Assembly (NCBI GenBank): GCA_947495295.1
Contig: CANLYJ010000002.1
Location: forward strand, 682,001-746,000
From: an uncultured Paracoccaceae bacterium
GTDB taxonomy: Bacteria > Pseudomonadota > Alphaproteobacteria > Rhodobacterales > Rhodobacteraceae
Length of the DNA: 64,000 nucleotides
Direction of reading: 5' to 3'
The number at the start of each line of letters is the position of its first letter. Position 1 is the first letter of the stretch. The notes below the pieces were generated by a model. The model made no database searches. It was not told where the DNA came from and was given only the letters and a program-made list of their open reading frames with translations. This document shows positions 11,995-22,862 of the stretch, in pieces. The position numbers and the translations under genes were made by a program.

Positions 11995-12582
11995 TCACCT
12001 GTTGGCCGCGATAAAGGACGTTTGATATGCGTTCAGGCTGTCGGGTTTTGTGACGTCAATGCAGGGAATGTTGTTGGCGCCGGCCTCAGCGTGATGTGCT
12101 GCGTTATCTTGCAGGGATCGGTTGATGAACTTGTCGATCGCGTTGCGCAATTCCGGGGTATGTTCGTCATGTTTACTGCATGCCTTTATCCGTTGCCGCA
12201 GGACATCGGGATCCGCGACAAGGCATACGGTATTGGCCGCATGGCGACCCAGCGTTTCGGGGCGTAGTGCCGACCCTTCCAGAATGAAGGATTGCCCGTC
12301 ACGCAGTCGATCCTTGATGAAAGGGTCGATGCCCGGCCACATGTTCTGGTGGTGATGACGCAATAGGGTGTAGATCGTTTGGTCCGAGAGTCGCGCGTAA
12401 AACTCCAACACATGCGGTTTGGTATTCTCCCACGGTCGCCCCGGATGGCGCGCCATTTTGTCTGTCGAGAACACGGGCCAGCCCAGAGCGCTGCCGAGGC
12501 TTGCAGCCAAGGTGGATTTCCCGACATGTGACGTGCCGCAGATAAGAAGAAAGGGCGGATCGTTGGGCATCAACGGCCTCAA
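11995..12582 (-). CDS. P-loop small-molecule kinase-like protein (2-phosphoglycerate kinase-like)
   Basis: LLICGTSHVGKSTLAASLGSALGWPVFSTDKMARHPGRPW. Confidence 0.75.
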   Translation of the reverse strand: MRPLMPNDPPFLLICGTSHVGKSTLAASLGSALGWPVFSTDKMARHPGRPWENTKPHVLEFYARLSDQTIYTLLRHHHQNMWPGIDPFIKDRLRDGQSFILEGSALRPETLGRHAANTVCLVADPDVLRQRIKACSKHDEHTPELRNAIDKFINRSLQDNAAHHAEAGANNIPCIDVTKPDSLNAYQTSFIAANR

Positions 12583-12711
12583 TTCATGAACGGGTCCCGA
12601 CCGCTCGATCAGGACGGATCCGTATTTGCAAACGCCGTCCAGGCGGTTCGGTTTGAACCTCTGATAGTGATGGGATAGCCGTTGGCGGAACAGATAAAAA
12701 GGAGATGCGTG

Positions 12712-13290
12712 ATGCCAGCACTGATGCCAACCGAGATTACCGGTGAAGTGGTCTGGATCGGCGCTGTGCCGGATCGGGATGCGTCGCTCCGCTCTGCCCG
12801 TATGGACGCGGCTAAACTAACCTATGCTGGCATTCCAGGCGAGGCGCATGGGGGTTTGACCCGGCCTGCTTGTGTGCGTGTTCGCAGCCAATATCCAGTG
12901 GGCACAGAGATTCGGAATGTCCGGCAATTGTCGGTGATGTCTGCCGAGGAACTGGCCGAGGTCGCGGCGGATTGCGGTATGGATGCCTTTGACCCGGCCC
13001 ATGTCGGGGCGTCACTGATTATCAGTGGGATCCCCGATTTTACCCATCTGCCGCCATCGTCCCGGCTGCAATTTCCCGATGGGTCATCGATTGTGATTGA
13101 TATGGAAAACCGCCCCTGTCACCTGCCTGCAAAGGTCATCAATGCGGATATTCCGGGTGCCGGTGACAAATTCAAAGCAGCGGCCAAGGGCAAGCGCGGG
13201 GTCACCGCCTGGGTCGAGCGCGAGGGGCGGATCAGTATCGGCGATGCCGTGCGCCTGCATGTCCCGGACCAGCGCGCATGGCAGCCTTAG
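12712..13290 (+). CDS. MOSC domain-containing protein
   Basis: DAAKLTYAGIPGEAHGG, IDMENRPCHLP, KGKRGVTAWVEREGRISIGDAVRL. Confidence 0.85.
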   Translation: MPALMPTEITGEVVWIGAVPDRDASLRSARMDAAKLTYAGIPGEAHGGLTRPACVRVRSQYPVGTEIRNVRQLSVMSAEELAEVAADCGMDAFDPAHVGASLIISGIPDFTHLPPSSRLQFPDGSSIVIDMENRPCHLPAKVINADIPGAGDKFKAAAKGKRGVTAWVEREGRISIGDAVRLHVPDQRAWQP

Positions 13291-13433
13291 GTTTCCCATC
13301 CGAAACGGTTTTGCCGCGTTTCGACGATTCCGGCGGCGAAAATGTCGTAATCCAAGTGCATACCATGGGGTGCGGCGTCTAGGCTCGCCAAAGAAACACT
13401 ATCGGCCTCACAGCCGGGCACAGGGAAAATGTC

Positions 13434-15110
13434 ATGGAATACAAATCTGATATCGAGATCGCGCGTGCAGCCAAGAAGCGCCCTATTCAGGAAATTGGCG
13501 CAAAACTGAATATCGACAGCGATGATTTGCTGCCCTATGGCCATGACAAGGCGAAGATCAGCCAGCGCCTGATCGATAGTGTGCAGGACCGTGCCGATGG
13601 CAAGCTGATCCTGGTCACCGCGATCAACCCGACCCCGGCGGGTGAAGGCAAGACCACAACAACCGTGGGTCTGGGTGACGGGCTGAACGCGATTGGCAAG
13701 AAAGCTGCGGTATGTATCCGTGAGGCATCGCTGGGCCCGTGTTTCGGGATGAAAGGTGGCGCTGCGGGTGGGGGTTATGCCCAGGTCGTGCCAATGGAGG
13801 ATATGAACCTGCATTTCACCGGTGATTTCCATGCGATCACGTCGGCCCATAACCTGCTTTCAGCGATGATCGACAACCATGTGTATTGGGGCAACGCGCT
13901 GGAGATTGATATTCGTCGTATCGTGTGGCGCCGTGTTCTGGACATGAATGACCGTGCGCTGCGTCAGATCACAACCAGCCTTGGCGGTGTGGCCAATGGT
14001 TTCCCGCGTGAGGCCGGTTTTGACATCACCGTCGCATCCGAGGTGATGGCGATCCTGTGTCTGGCCCGCAACCTGGAGGATTTGCAGAAACGTCTGGGTG
14101 ACATCATCGTGGCCTACCGTCGTGACCGTAGCCCGGTTTATTGCCGCGATATCAAGGCTGATGGCGCGATGACGGTGCTGTTGAAAGATGCAATGCAGCC
14201 CAATCTGGTGCAGACGCTGGAAAACAACCCGGCCTTTGTGCATGGCGGTCCGTTCGCCAATATCGCGCATGGCTGCAACTCAGTCACGGCGACCACAACG
14301 GCGCTGAAACTTGCCGATTACGTGGTGACCGAGGCCGGGTTTGGTGCCGATCTGGGTGCTGAAAAGTTCCTGAACATCAAGTGCCGTAAGGCCGGTCTGG
14401 CCCCGTCCTGTGTGGTGGTGGTTGCCACAGTTCGCGCCATGAAGATGAATGGCGGCGTGGCCAAGGCGGATCTGGGTGCCGAGAATGTCGATGCGGTGAA
14501 TGCCGGTTGCGCCAATCTGGGCCGTCACATCGAGAATGTGAAAAGCTTTGGTGTCCCGGTCGTGGTGGCGATTAACCATTTTGTCACGGATACTGATGCC
14601 GAAGTGGCTGTGGTGCAGGCCTATGTCGCCACCCAAGGCGCCGAGGCGATCCTGTGCAAACACTGGGCGATGGGATCAGAAGGGACCAAGGAACTGGCGA
14701 CCCGCGTGGCCGAAATTGCCGATAAGGACGAGGCAAATTTTGCCCCGATCTATCCTGATGACATGGGTCTTTTTGACAAGATCGACACAATTGCCAAGCG
14801 TATTTACCGTGCTGATGAGGTGATTGCCGATGCCAAAATCCGCGATCAGTTGAAACAGTGGGAAGAGCAGGGCTATGGCAATCTGCCCGTCTGCATGGCC
14901 AAGACGCAATACAGCTTTACCACTGACCCAACCCGCCGTGGTGCGCCAACGGGCCATTCGGTGCCCGTGCGTGAGGTTCGTTTGAGTGCTGGTGCTGGTT
15001 TCATCGTTGCGATCTGCGGTGAGATCATGACCATGCCCGGTTTGCCCCGTGTGCCGTCAGCTGAGCAGATCATGCTCAATAGCGATGGCGAAATCGAAGG
15101 CTTGTTCTAA
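13434..15110 (+). CDS. fhs: Formate-tetrahydrofolate ligase
   Basis: [63 protein letters not shown]. Confidence 0.98.
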   Translation: MEYKSDIEIARAAKKRPIQEIGAKLNIDSDDLLPYGHDKAKISQRLIDSVQDRADGKLILVTAINPTPAGEGKTTTTVGLGDGLNAIGKKAAVCIREASLGPCFGMKGGAAGGGYAQVVPMEDMNLHFTGDFHAITSAHNLLSAMIDNHVYWGNALEIDIRRIVWRRVLDMNDRALRQITTSLGGVANGFPREAGFDITVASEVMAILCLARNLEDLQKRLGDIIVAYRRDRSPVYCRDIKADGAMTVLLKDAMQPNLVQTLENNPAFVHGGPFANIAHGCNSVTATTTALKLADYVVTEAGFGADLGAEKFLNIKCRKAGLAPSCVVVVATVRAMKMNGGVAKADLGAENVDAVNAGCANLGRHIENVKSFGVPVVVAINHFVTDTDAEVAVVQAYVATQGAEAILCKHWAMGSEGTKELATRVAEIADKDEANFAPIYPDDMGLFDKIDTIAKRIYRADEVIADAKIRDQLKQWEEQGYGNLPVCMAKTQYSFTTDPTRRGAPTGHSVPVREVRLSAGAGFIVAICGEIMTMPGLPRVPSAEQIMLNSDGEIEGLF

Positions 15111-15117
15111 AGCGGTT

Positions 15118-15165
15118 GGGCGGGGCGACGCTCGTGCTGGATTACATCCGCACATCGCCCCGCCC
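15118..15165. repeat. Long inverted repeat/hairpin between fhs and folD
   Basis: GGGCGGGGCGA (15118-15128) / TCGCCCCGCCC (15155-15165) with inner stem GTGC(t)GGAT-TAC-ATCCGCAC. Confidence 0.85.
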
Positions 15166-15192
15166 GCCCTCCCACAACTGGAAAGACGACAG

Positions 15193-16086
15193 ATGACAGC
15201 GACAGTGATTGATGGCAAAGCCTTTGCCGCGAAGGTCCGCGCCCAGGTGGCCACCCATGTAGACCGGTTGAAAGCTGACCATGGCATCACCCCCGGTCTG
15301 GCGGTTGTGCTGGTGGGTGAAGACCCGGCAAGCCAGGTTTACGTTCGGTCCAAGGGCAAGATGACGGTTGAGGTTGGTATGGCCTCTTTCGAGCATAAGC
15401 TGGATGTGGATACGTCCGAGGCGGATTTGCTGGCGCTGATCGATCAACTGAATAATGATCCCACCGTGCATGGTATTCTGGTGCAGTTGCCGTTGCCTGA
15501 TCATCTGGACAGTGATCTGGTGATCAATAGCATCGATCCGGCCAAGGATGTGGACGGCTTTCATATCTCTAATGTTGGTCTATTGGGTACCGGTCAGAAA
15601 AGCATGGTGCCGTGTACCCCGCTGGGCTGTTTGATGATGCTGCGCGATCATCACGGGTCGCTGTCGGGCATGAATGCTGTTGTTGTCGGCCGCTCAAACA
15701 TTGTTGGTAAGCCGATGGCCCAATTGCTGCTGGGCGATAGCTGCACCGTGACGATTGCGCATTCCCGGACCAAGGATTTGCCCGCAGTTGTACGTCAGGC
15801 GGATATCGTTGTGGCTGCTGTAGGTCGCCCCCAGATGGTGCCGGGTGACTGGATCAAACCGGGCGCGACGGTGATTGATGTGGGCATCAACCGGATCGAC
15901 AAACCCGAAGGCGGCACCCGTTTGGTTGGTGATGCTGATTATGACAGCTGTGCTGCTGTGGCTGGCGCGATTACCCCGGTTCCGGGTGGGGTGGGGCCGA
16001 TGACGATTGCTTGTCTGCTGGCCAATACCGTGACCGCCTGTTGCCGCGCCAATGGGTTGGATGAGCCCGAAGGACTGACCGCCTAA
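15193..16086 (+). CDS. folD: Bifunctional methylene-THF dehydrogenase/cyclohydrolase FolD
   Basis: [62 protein letters not shown]. Confidence 0.97.
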   Translation: MTATVIDGKAFAAKVRAQVATHVDRLKADHGITPGLAVVLVGEDPASQVYVRSKGKMTVEVGMASFEHKLDVDTSEADLLALIDQLNNDPTVHGILVQLPLPDHLDSDLVINSIDPAKDVDGFHISNVGLLGTGQKSMVPCTPLGCLMMLRDHHGSLSGMNAVVVGRSNIVGKPMAQLLLGDSCTVTIAHSRTKDLPAVVRQADIVVAAVGRPQMVPGDWIKPGATVIDVGINRIDKPEGGTRLVGDADYDSCAAVAGAITPVPGGVGPMTIACLLANTVTACCRANGLDEPEGLTA

Positions 16087-16760
16087 AAGGGTCGGAACCG
16101 GGTTTTGCGTTGTGGTGCCGTAAGCGGCACTGCGATTGCTTTGGTACCGGTCAGCACGGCAATGGCCTGCGTTTTGAAGAATTTGCGCAGGTCGGGTGCG
16201 TTGCTGTCCAGCCCGCCGGTATATGTGCCGTAAGCGGGCAGGATCAGCCTGTCACGATCATAGATGAAGGCAGGTCTGCTGCGGCCCGCCACCCGATGTT
16301 TGGGGTGGTAATGGCCTGAAACCTCAGCATGTTTGGTCGTGGCGATATGCCGGAACGTCAATGTGCCGATCCTGATATCGGCAAGGTGCGTTCCGCCCAG
16401 ATCAACTGGGCCCGGATCATGATTACCTTCGATCCAGATCCATTGCCGCCCGGCTTGTAGCCGCCGGAGCCAGATTTGCATATCGTCGGACAGGTTCATC
16501 GCGGCGGTCAGATCGTCGAAGCTGTCGCCAAGGCAGATCAGCGTGCCGGGGCTGGTAGCGTCAATGTCGCGTTCCAGTTTTTCCAGTGTTGCCTGCACCT
16601 CGTAAGGGGGCAGCATTGTACCACTGCGTCGCGCGATCCGGTCGGATTTGCCCAGATGCAGGTCTGAAACGCAAAGCGTGTCATGATCGGGCAGATATAG
16701 CGCGCCGGAAGGCAGGGCCTGACAGCGTGTGTCGCATAGGGTGAATGCATGGCTGCCCAT
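16083..16760 (-). CDS. Ligase-associated DNA damage response metallophosphoesterase (PdeM-like)
   Basis: [19 protein letters not shown]…, [21 protein letters not shown]; adjacent to the DEXH helicase. Confidence 0.88.
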   Translation of the reverse strand: MGSHAFTLCDTRCQALPSGALYLPDHDTLCVSDLHLGKSDRIARRSGTMLPPYEVQATLEKLERDIDATSPGTLICLGDSFDDLTAAMNLSDDMQIWLRRLQAGRQWIWIEGNHDPGPVDLGGTHLADIRIGTLTFRHIATTKHAEVSGHYHPKHRVAGRSRPAFIYDRDRLILPAYGTYTGGLDSNAPDLRKFFKTQAIAVLTGTKAIAVPLTAPQRKTRFRPF

Positions 16761-16762
16761 GG

Positions 16763-19168
16763 TTAGAGTTCCGTCAATCCGGCGGTGGCCATCATGCCTG
16801 CGGCGACGTCCTCCATCAACCGATCTTGTGCTGCCCCTTTGATCGGAATCCGTCCGACTTCCAGAAACAGCGGCGCGGCCAGTGGTGTGACATGATCGGG
16901 CTTGACGTGATCCACCCGGCCAGCAGTGCGGGCGAGCATTTCTTCGATACGTCCGAAATCCACGAGCCCGCGCATCGCTTCTTCCCTTGTGATTTGCAGC
17001 ATCAGGTGGTCGGGATCGTATTTCGATAGGGTGTCATAGAGGATATCACTGGAGAAAGTGGCCTGTCGCCCGGATTTGCGGGCCTGCGGCAGGTTGCGTT
17101 CGATCAACCCTGCGATGGTGGCGGAGCCCCGAAAGGTTTTTTTCATCACCGCATTCCCGCCGAGCCAGTTTTCAAAACCGTCGCGCAGATCAGGCGCGCG
17201 GAACAGCGGGGTCGGGTCAGGCACCGGGTCTAACCCCCAGATCAGCGAGGCATAATCGGTTGCCACGAACCCCATCGGGTGCAGGTGCAATTCCTCCATC
17301 CGTTGGGTCAGAAGCATCCCCAAGGTTTGCATCGCGTTGCGCCCGGCAAACCCATAGATGCAGGTGTATTCACGGGCGTCATAGGCAAAGCTTTCGACCA
17401 GAATGCGGTCGGCTTCGGGCAATTTTGACACCTCCCGTTGCAGGGCCAGCCAATCGGCAGTGTGCCCCGGCAGTTGTGGCCAATCGGGCTGTTGGAACAT
17501 GCGCAGGATGCGCTGTGACAGCTGCGTGGAATTGGCGAATTTGGTGCCCATGAAGGTGGCAATCTTAGGCGTCTTGTCAGCGCGGCGCGACACCTCGACC
17601 GTCATTTCGCGCAGCCCTTCGTAGCGCACGATCTGCCCGCCGATCAGGAAGGTGTCACCGGGGGTGAGTGTTGCGGCGAAGGCTTCTTCCACCTCGCCCA
17701 AGGTTTTGAAATTGCCCCGCATCCGGACCTTGAGCGTGTCGGTATCCTGGATCGTGCCGATATTCATCCGGATCCGTTGCGCTGCGCGCGGGTCGCGTAA
17801 TTGCCATGTCCCGTCGGGGTTTTGCAGCAGCCGTTTCCATTTGTCATAGGCGCGTAGCGCATAGCCGCCCGTTGCGCAGAAATCGAGGCAATCATCAAAT
17901 TCGGCACGGGTCAGGGTGGCGTAGGCGCCGACGGTTGTGACCTCGTCAAAAAGATCATTGGCCTCGAATGGACCCGCCGCCGCCCGGATCAGGATATGCT
18001 GGCACAGCACATCGCGTGGCCCAGGACCTTTGGGTTCACCGTCAAGGTCATGTTCCTTTACCGCTTCAAGTGCGGCGACGCATTCGACGACCTCAAACCG
18101 GTTGGCGGGGACCAGTAGTGCCTTTGACGGCGCGTTATAGCGATGATTGGCCCGCCCGATCCGCTGAACCAGTCGTTTGACGTTTTTGGGTGCGCCGATC
18201 TGGATCACCAGATCAACATCGCCCCAGTCGATGCCCAGATCGAGCGACCCGGTGCAAACGATGGCCCGCAGAGCGCCCGCTACCATCGCCGCCTCGACCC
18301 GTTCACGTTGTTCCCGGGCGAGGCTGCCATGGTGGATGCCGATGGGTAAGTCATCGGTATTGGCGAGCCAGAGATTGTGAAAGAAAATCTCGGCCTGGGC
18401 GCGGGTGTTGTGAAAGATCAGCGTGGTTTTATGGTGTCTGACCTGTTCCAAAACCTCTGTGATCGCGTATTTGGCCCCGCCGCCGGACCATGGTGGTTTT
18501 TGTCGGGTCACCAACATGCGGATATCGGGGTCTGGCCCAGGATCGGCCAGCAGGATCGGGCAGGGGTCGGGGTTGCGGGCCAGTTCGCGTGCGATGGCTT
18601 GCGGATCTTCGACCGTGGCCGAAAGCCCGACGCGGCGCAGCCCGGGGGCCATGGATTGCAACCGGCTGACAGCGAGCATCAGTTGATCGCCTCGCTTGCT
18701 TTCGCTGAGCGCGTGGATTTCGTCGATGATCACCCGTTGCAGACCAGCAAACATGCGCGGTGCGTCTTCGTAGCTGGTCAGCAGGGCCAGCGATTCCGGG
18801 GTGGTCAGCAGGATATGCGGCGGGTCGGCCCGTTGCCTGCGTTTTTGGGTATAGGATGTGTCGCCGGTCCGATCCTCAATCCGGATCGGTAGGTCCATTT
18901 CGGCGACAGGGCTGCGCAGGTTGCGTTTGATATCTGCCGCCAGCGCCTTGAGCGGCGAGACATAGAGCGTGTGCAACCCGTCATGTTGGCCATCCGCCAA
19001 CTCCGCCAATGTCGGCAGGAAACCAGCCAGCGTCTTGCCGCCCCCGGTGGGTGCGATCAACAACAGGGCAGGCGCATCGGCCCGGTCCAGCATATCCTGC
19101 TGATGCGGGTGGATTTGCCAGCCGCGGCTGTCGAACCATTGGGTGAAACTGGGGGGCAGGGCCGTCAT
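16763..19168 (-). CDS. Ligase-associated DEXH-box (Lhr-family) DNA helicase
   Basis: APTGGGKTLAGFLPTL, DEIHAL, LVQRIGRANHRYNAPSKALLVPANRFEVVEC. Confidence 0.92.
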   Translation of the reverse strand: MTALPPSFTQWFDSRGWQIHPHQQDMLDRADAPALLLIAPTGGGKTLAGFLPTLAELADGQHDGLHTLYVSPLKALAADIKRNLRSPVAEMDLPIRIEDRTGDTSYTQKRRQRADPPHILLTTPESLALLTSYEDAPRMFAGLQRVIIDEIHALSESKRGDQLMLAVSRLQSMAPGLRRVGLSATVEDPQAIARELARNPDPCPILLADPGPDPDIRMLVTRQKPPWSGGGAKYAITEVLEQVRHHKTTLIFHNTRAQAEIFFHNLWLANTDDLPIGIHHGSLAREQRERVEAAMVAGALRAIVCTGSLDLGIDWGDVDLVIQIGAPKNVKRLVQRIGRANHRYNAPSKALLVPANRFEVVECVAALEAVKEHDLDGEPKGPGPRDVLCQHILIRAAAGPFEANDLFDEVTTVGAYATLTRAEFDDCLDFCATGGYALRAYDKWKRLLQNPDGTWQLRDPRAAQRIRMNIGTIQDTDTLKVRMRGNFKTLGEVEEAFAATLTPGDTFLIGGQIVRYEGLREMTVEVSRRADKTPKIATFMGTKFANSTQLSQRILRMFQQPDWPQLPGHTADWLALQREVSKLPEADRILVESFAYDAREYTCIYGFAGRNAMQTLGMLLTQRMEELHLHPMGFVATDYASLIWGLDPVPDPTPLFRAPDLRDGFENWLGGNAVMKKTFRGSATIAGLIERNLPQARKSGRQATFSSDILYDTLSKYDPDHLMLQITREEAMRGLVDFGRIEEMLARTAGRVDHVKPDHVTPLAAPLFLEVGRIPIKGAAQDRLMEDVAAGMMATAGLTEL

Positions 19169-19192
19169 GCGGCTAATTTGACCTTGCCGGGG

Positions 19193-19214
19193 GATGGGTC
19201 AAGACCCATCTTAC
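19193..19214. repeat. REP-like palindrome GATGGGTcaagACCCATCTTAC (copy 1)
   Basis: Same motif as 43568-43589, 43604-43626 and 46234-46259. Confidence 0.85.
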
Positions 19215-20002
19215 GGGCGGGTCCGTTGCATGAGTGAACGCAGGTGGTCTTGGATCGCCCGCGGGAGTGTGAGCTTGTCATCAGGGGCGAGGTCAAGGGC
19301 CGCCGCGACATCCTTGACCAGAATGCCGATTGTGTTGTCGGGGGCGTAACCATCACGCGCAAATTCGATGTCTTCGAACCCTGAGGCGAGCCAGTTTTGC
19401 CCGGATGCGCTGTCGATCAGCGCCAACAACCGGGTTTCGTCCACCCCAGCCGCATCGGCCCAGTCCAGCACCAGCCGTGTCATGGCGGTATTGCTTGCCG
19501 CAAGCAGGTTGTTGAGCACTTTTGCGATCATCCCCGCCCCATAGGTACCCATGTGATGGATCGTGTCCCCCATGGCCTGCAAGAGCGGCATGACAGTGGC
19601 GGCTTTGCCACCGGTCATGAAGGTGAGCGTACCTGCCTCGGCCTTGATCTGTGCGCCAGACATGGGGGCGTCGATCAGGGTGATATGTGCTGGGATGCGT
19701 TGCCGGAGTGCTTTGACATAGATGGGCGAAAGCGTTGAGCTGATGATGATCGTGTCGAGTGATCTGGCCTGCGCGATGATTTTTTGGGTGTCGAAAAGGA
19801 GCGCGTCGGTGTCATGGCTATCGCGGACGACGCTGATCAGGATGTTGAGCCCCTCGCAGAAGGTGGTGATATTCGTACCGATACCGGGCAGGGGGCGGAT
19901 ATCAAAACCGCGCGCATCAAATCCAGCCGATTGGAGGTTGGCCAGCATGCCTGCGCCCATGCGGCCGCAGCCTGCAACACCGATTTTCTGATCCATTGAC
20001 AT
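19211..20002 (-). CDS. NAD(P)-binding beta-hydroxyacid dehydrogenase (3-hydroxyisobutyrate dehydrogenase-like)
   Basis: GVAGCGRMGAGMLANL; DAPMSGAQIKAEAGTLTFMTGG; KVLNNLL. Confidence 0.88.
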   Translation of the reverse strand: MSMDQKIGVAGCGRMGAGMLANLQSAGFDARGFDIRPLPGIGTNITTFCEGLNILISVVRDSHDTDALLFDTQKIIAQARSLDTIIISSTLSPIYVKALRQRIPAHITLIDAPMSGAQIKAEAGTLTFMTGGKAATVMPLLQAMGDTIHHMGTYGAGMIAKVLNNLLAASNTAMTRLVLDWADAAGVDETRLLALIDSASGQNWLASGFEDIEFARDGYAPDNTIGILVKDVAAALDLAPDDKLTLPRAIQDHLRSLMQRTRP

Positions 20003-20054
20003 ACCCCTATCACCGTTGTCACAGCGTAGAGGCAGGCCCGCGCATTGGGAATGT

Positions 20055-21365
20055 TTACCGCACGATATCTTCTTCTTTGACGAACATGTTCGCCCAGGCC
20101 CGGTCAATCAGTTCCGGCGTCATCTGGTAGGGGATGCCTTCGAATTCGCAGATCGAAATCATCTGGTCGATCAGGAAGATCGGCTGATAGTTCGCGTAGA
20201 TATTGTCAATCTCGGGGTAGCGGACGTTCAGCAGGTGAACCAGCGTATCCTCGTCCAGCGGCATTTTGCGTTTACGCGCGACCATGGCAAAGATTTTCAA
20301 GAAATCTTCCTGCTCTGGCCCGTCGATCTTGATCTTGTAGAAGATACGGCGCAAGGCCGCCTTATCGAAGATCGCGTTGGGGTGGAAGTTGGTCGAGAAG
20401 ATAACCAGCGTGTCAAACGGCACTTCGAATTTTTCACCCGATTGCAGGGCAAGGATATCCTTGTTTTCTTCAAGTGGAACAATCCAACGGTTCACAAGGG
20501 TCTGCGGCGGTTCGGCCTGACGGCCAAGGTCGTCCACAATGAAGATGCCGCCGGTTGATTTCAGCTGCAGCGGCGCCTGATAGGTCCGCGCCGTCGGGTT
20601 ATAGACAAGGTCGAGCATCGACAGCGACAATTCACCGCCGGTAATGACGGTTGGCCGTTCGCAGCGCACGTAACGTGTGTCAAAACGCCCGGAAGTACGG
20701 CGCAGGCTGTTGGGATCGTCGACGTCATCTTCTGCCGCGCTATGCACGATTGGGTCATAAACGGTGATCACCTGCCCGGAATATTCAATAGCACGCGGCA
20801 CATAGATCTTGTCACCCAGCGCGTCCCTGATCCCATTGGAGATTGAGGATTTCCCGTTGCCCGGCGGGCCATACATCAGAATCGACCGGCCCGCACTGAC
20901 GGCGGGGCCAAGATTGGACAACAGATCCTCTGGCAGGATCAGGTGACCCATGGCGGTCGCCAGTTGATCGCGGGTGATCTGGATATTGCGGATGGACTGC
21001 CGCGCAATCTGTTCGCGGTAGATGTCCAACGGCACCGGCATCGCGCCGTAATACTCGGATTGCGCCAACGCATCGAGCGCGCGTGCGCGTCCGGCATCGG
21101 TCAGCTGATACCCCATTTCATTGCCGTTATTGGCGTTCAGCGTGCCTGTCGCCTCGACCAGCAACTGGCCACGGGCCATATCAACCAGTTCCTGGGTCAC
21201 CGGGATTGGCAGGCAAACCGCCTTGCTGAGCATTGAGACAAGATCGAGGTTCATGCGGAACATCGTCTTGATCAGGATATCGCGCATCATTGACAAAGGC
21301 AGTTGCATGCCTTCGACACTGCGCGGCGCGGGCGGTGCTAACACATTTGAATTTTGCACGTTCAT
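20055..21365 (-). CDS. AAA-family ATPase downstream of the Tad locus
   Basis: ILMYGPPGNGKSSISNGIRDAL; GIFIVDDLGRQ; VIFSTNFHPN. Confidence 0.85.
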   Translation of the reverse strand: MNVQNSNVLAPPAPRSVEGMQLPLSMMRDILIKTMFRMNLDLVSMLSKAVCLPIPVTQELVDMARGQLLVEATGTLNANNGNEMGYQLTDAGRARALDALAQSEYYGAMPVPLDIYREQIARQSIRNIQITRDQLATAMGHLILPEDLLSNLGPAVSAGRSILMYGPPGNGKSSISNGIRDALGDKIYVPRAIEYSGQVITVYDPIVHSAAEDDVDDPNSLRRTSGRFDTRYVRCERPTVITGGELSLSMLDLVYNPTARTYQAPLQLKSTGGIFIVDDLGRQAEPPQTLVNRWIVPLEENKDILALQSGEKFEVPFDTLVIFSTNFHPNAIFDKAALRRIFYKIKIDGPEQEDFLKIFAMVARKRKMPLDEDTLVHLLNVRYPEIDNIYANYQPIFLIDQMISICEFEGIPYQMTPELIDRAWANMFVKEEDIVR

Positions 21366-21488
21366 GACAATCCAGCCCCTTTTGACAACGCAGTGTCTGC
21401 GCCCCGCGCAGCAACCCTCGTAGAATTACAGCCTATTATGGCGAAATCGTGAACAAACAGGTGCCTGTAAGAGGCATTCACCATTTCA

Positions 21489-21980
21489 TTAACGATAAAT
21501 CGCCACCAACAGAAGATAGAAAAGCAAGGTCATACTGAGCGGAAACCCCATCGGAAACCGCTTGCCCGCCTCCCAACTGGCCCAATGCGGAACCTGTTTG
21601 CGCAGCGGGCTGCGTTTGGCCAGCCGATGTGTTGCAAAGCCACCCAAGAGTGATGCGGCAAGCAGGATGATAATCAGCCGCAGGTCTGCCAAGGCCACCA
21701 TGGGGGATGCCGCCGCGATGAATTTGGCGTCCCCCGCCCCCATCACACCGGCCGCATTCAACAGGATACCGATCAGCAACATGACTGCCAGATGGGTCCA
21801 GTGCCACAGGTAGGTTTCAAACGGCAAGGCAAACAGGCCGAGTACCGCATAGGCGATGATCAGCGCCAAAACGGCCTTATTGGTGATTTTCATCCGGCTC
21901 AGATCCGTCCATGAGACGTAGAGCGCGATGGGGATAACGGCGGGCAAGAACCACCAGGCTGCCTGTGCCGTCATCCCCAT
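21489..21980 (-). CDS. cpaA: Prepilin peptidase CpaA/TadV (A24 family)
   Basis: 'SWTDLSRMKITNKAVLAL' and 'GVMGAGDAKFIAAAS' catalytic Asp motifs. Confidence 0.9.
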   Translation of the reverse strand: MGMTAQAAWWFLPAVIPIALYVSWTDLSRMKITNKAVLALIIAYAVLGLFALPFETYLWHWTHLAVMLLIGILLNAAGVMGAGDAKFIAAASPMVALADLRLIIILLAASLLGGFATHRLAKRSPLRKQVPHWASWEAGKRFPMGFPLSMTLLFYLLLVAIYR

Positions 21981-21983
21981 TGG

Positions 21984-22835
21984 TCAGTTGGACACGTTGT
22001 TTTCAAGCGCGGCAAGGGCGCGCACCGCCTCTTCGAAATAGCGCGGATGCGTTTCGATCGCTTCGCTGAGCATGGCTTTGCCAATGGTGACGTCGTTTTG
22101 TTTTATCGCTGTCAGGGCCATGGTGTGCAACAATTGTGCCCGCTCAACCTGGGTCATCTGCACGACGGGCAGGGTGTAATCGCGCTGTGCCCCACGTGCC
22201 AGCACCAGATTATTCTTGGCTGTGAACATGGTCCGGTCATGGCGCAGGGCATCGCCGAACAGACGCTCTGCACCGCTATATTCACCGCGTGTCAGTTTGG
22301 AATAGCCCCAGTTATTATAGACAGAGGCCGGGCGTGTTGTCAGGCCAGCGGCGGTTTCATAAAAACTGTCGGCCTTGTCCCATTGCTGTTTGCTATCGGC
22401 GACCATTGCTTCGAGCCGGTACCGCTTGAATGTCTCAAAGGTTGGCGGCACGGTGTTGAGCGTCGTTGCGGCCTCGTCCCACTTATTGGCCCGGATATAG
22501 GCATCTGCCAGGTCAACCCGGTCAACGCTTTCAGATTCTTCATGTGATACGACCTGTTCCCAGGCACCGATTGCATCAACCGGGCGGCGGGCCCGGATCA
22601 ATGATTTTGCCAGGCCCCGTTGCAGGTCGATCCTGCCGGGGTCATTGGCATTTGCCTTGGCAAAATAGCTGACCGCCTCGTCGGGGTCGCCGACCGTCAG
22701 AAAGACATCGTTAAGATTGGTTTCATCGACGACGTTAAGATCTTCCAACGCGCGTTCGACTTCTGCTTCGCCTGACCGGTCGCATGCCGCGAGTCCTGCC
22801 ACAGCGCATAGCGCGATAATAATTGAATGGCGCAT
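21984..22835 (-). CDS. TPR lipoprotein, TadD-like
   Basis: Lipobox VAGLAAC; TPR repeats; position in the tad locus. Confidence 0.82.
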   Translation of the reverse strand: MRHSIIIALCAVAGLAACDRSGEAEVERALEDLNVVDETNLNDVFLTVGDPDEAVSYFAKANANDPGRIDLQRGLAKSLIRARRPVDAIGAWEQVVSHEESESVDRVDLADAYIRANKWDEAATTLNTVPPTFETFKRYRLEAMVADSKQQWDKADSFYETAAGLTTRPASVYNNWGYSKLTRGEYSGAERLFGDALRHDRTMFTAKNNLVLARGAQRDYTLPVVQMTQVERAQLLHTMALTAIKQNDVTIGKAMLSEAIETHPRYFEEAVRALAALENNVSN

Positions 22836-22862
22836 GTTCCTGCGTCCTTTTGCTGCTCTACC

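Noticed and set aside
13291-13433. Possible riboswitch upstream of fhs
   Set aside because: No recognisable aptamer core or consistent stem set by eye.
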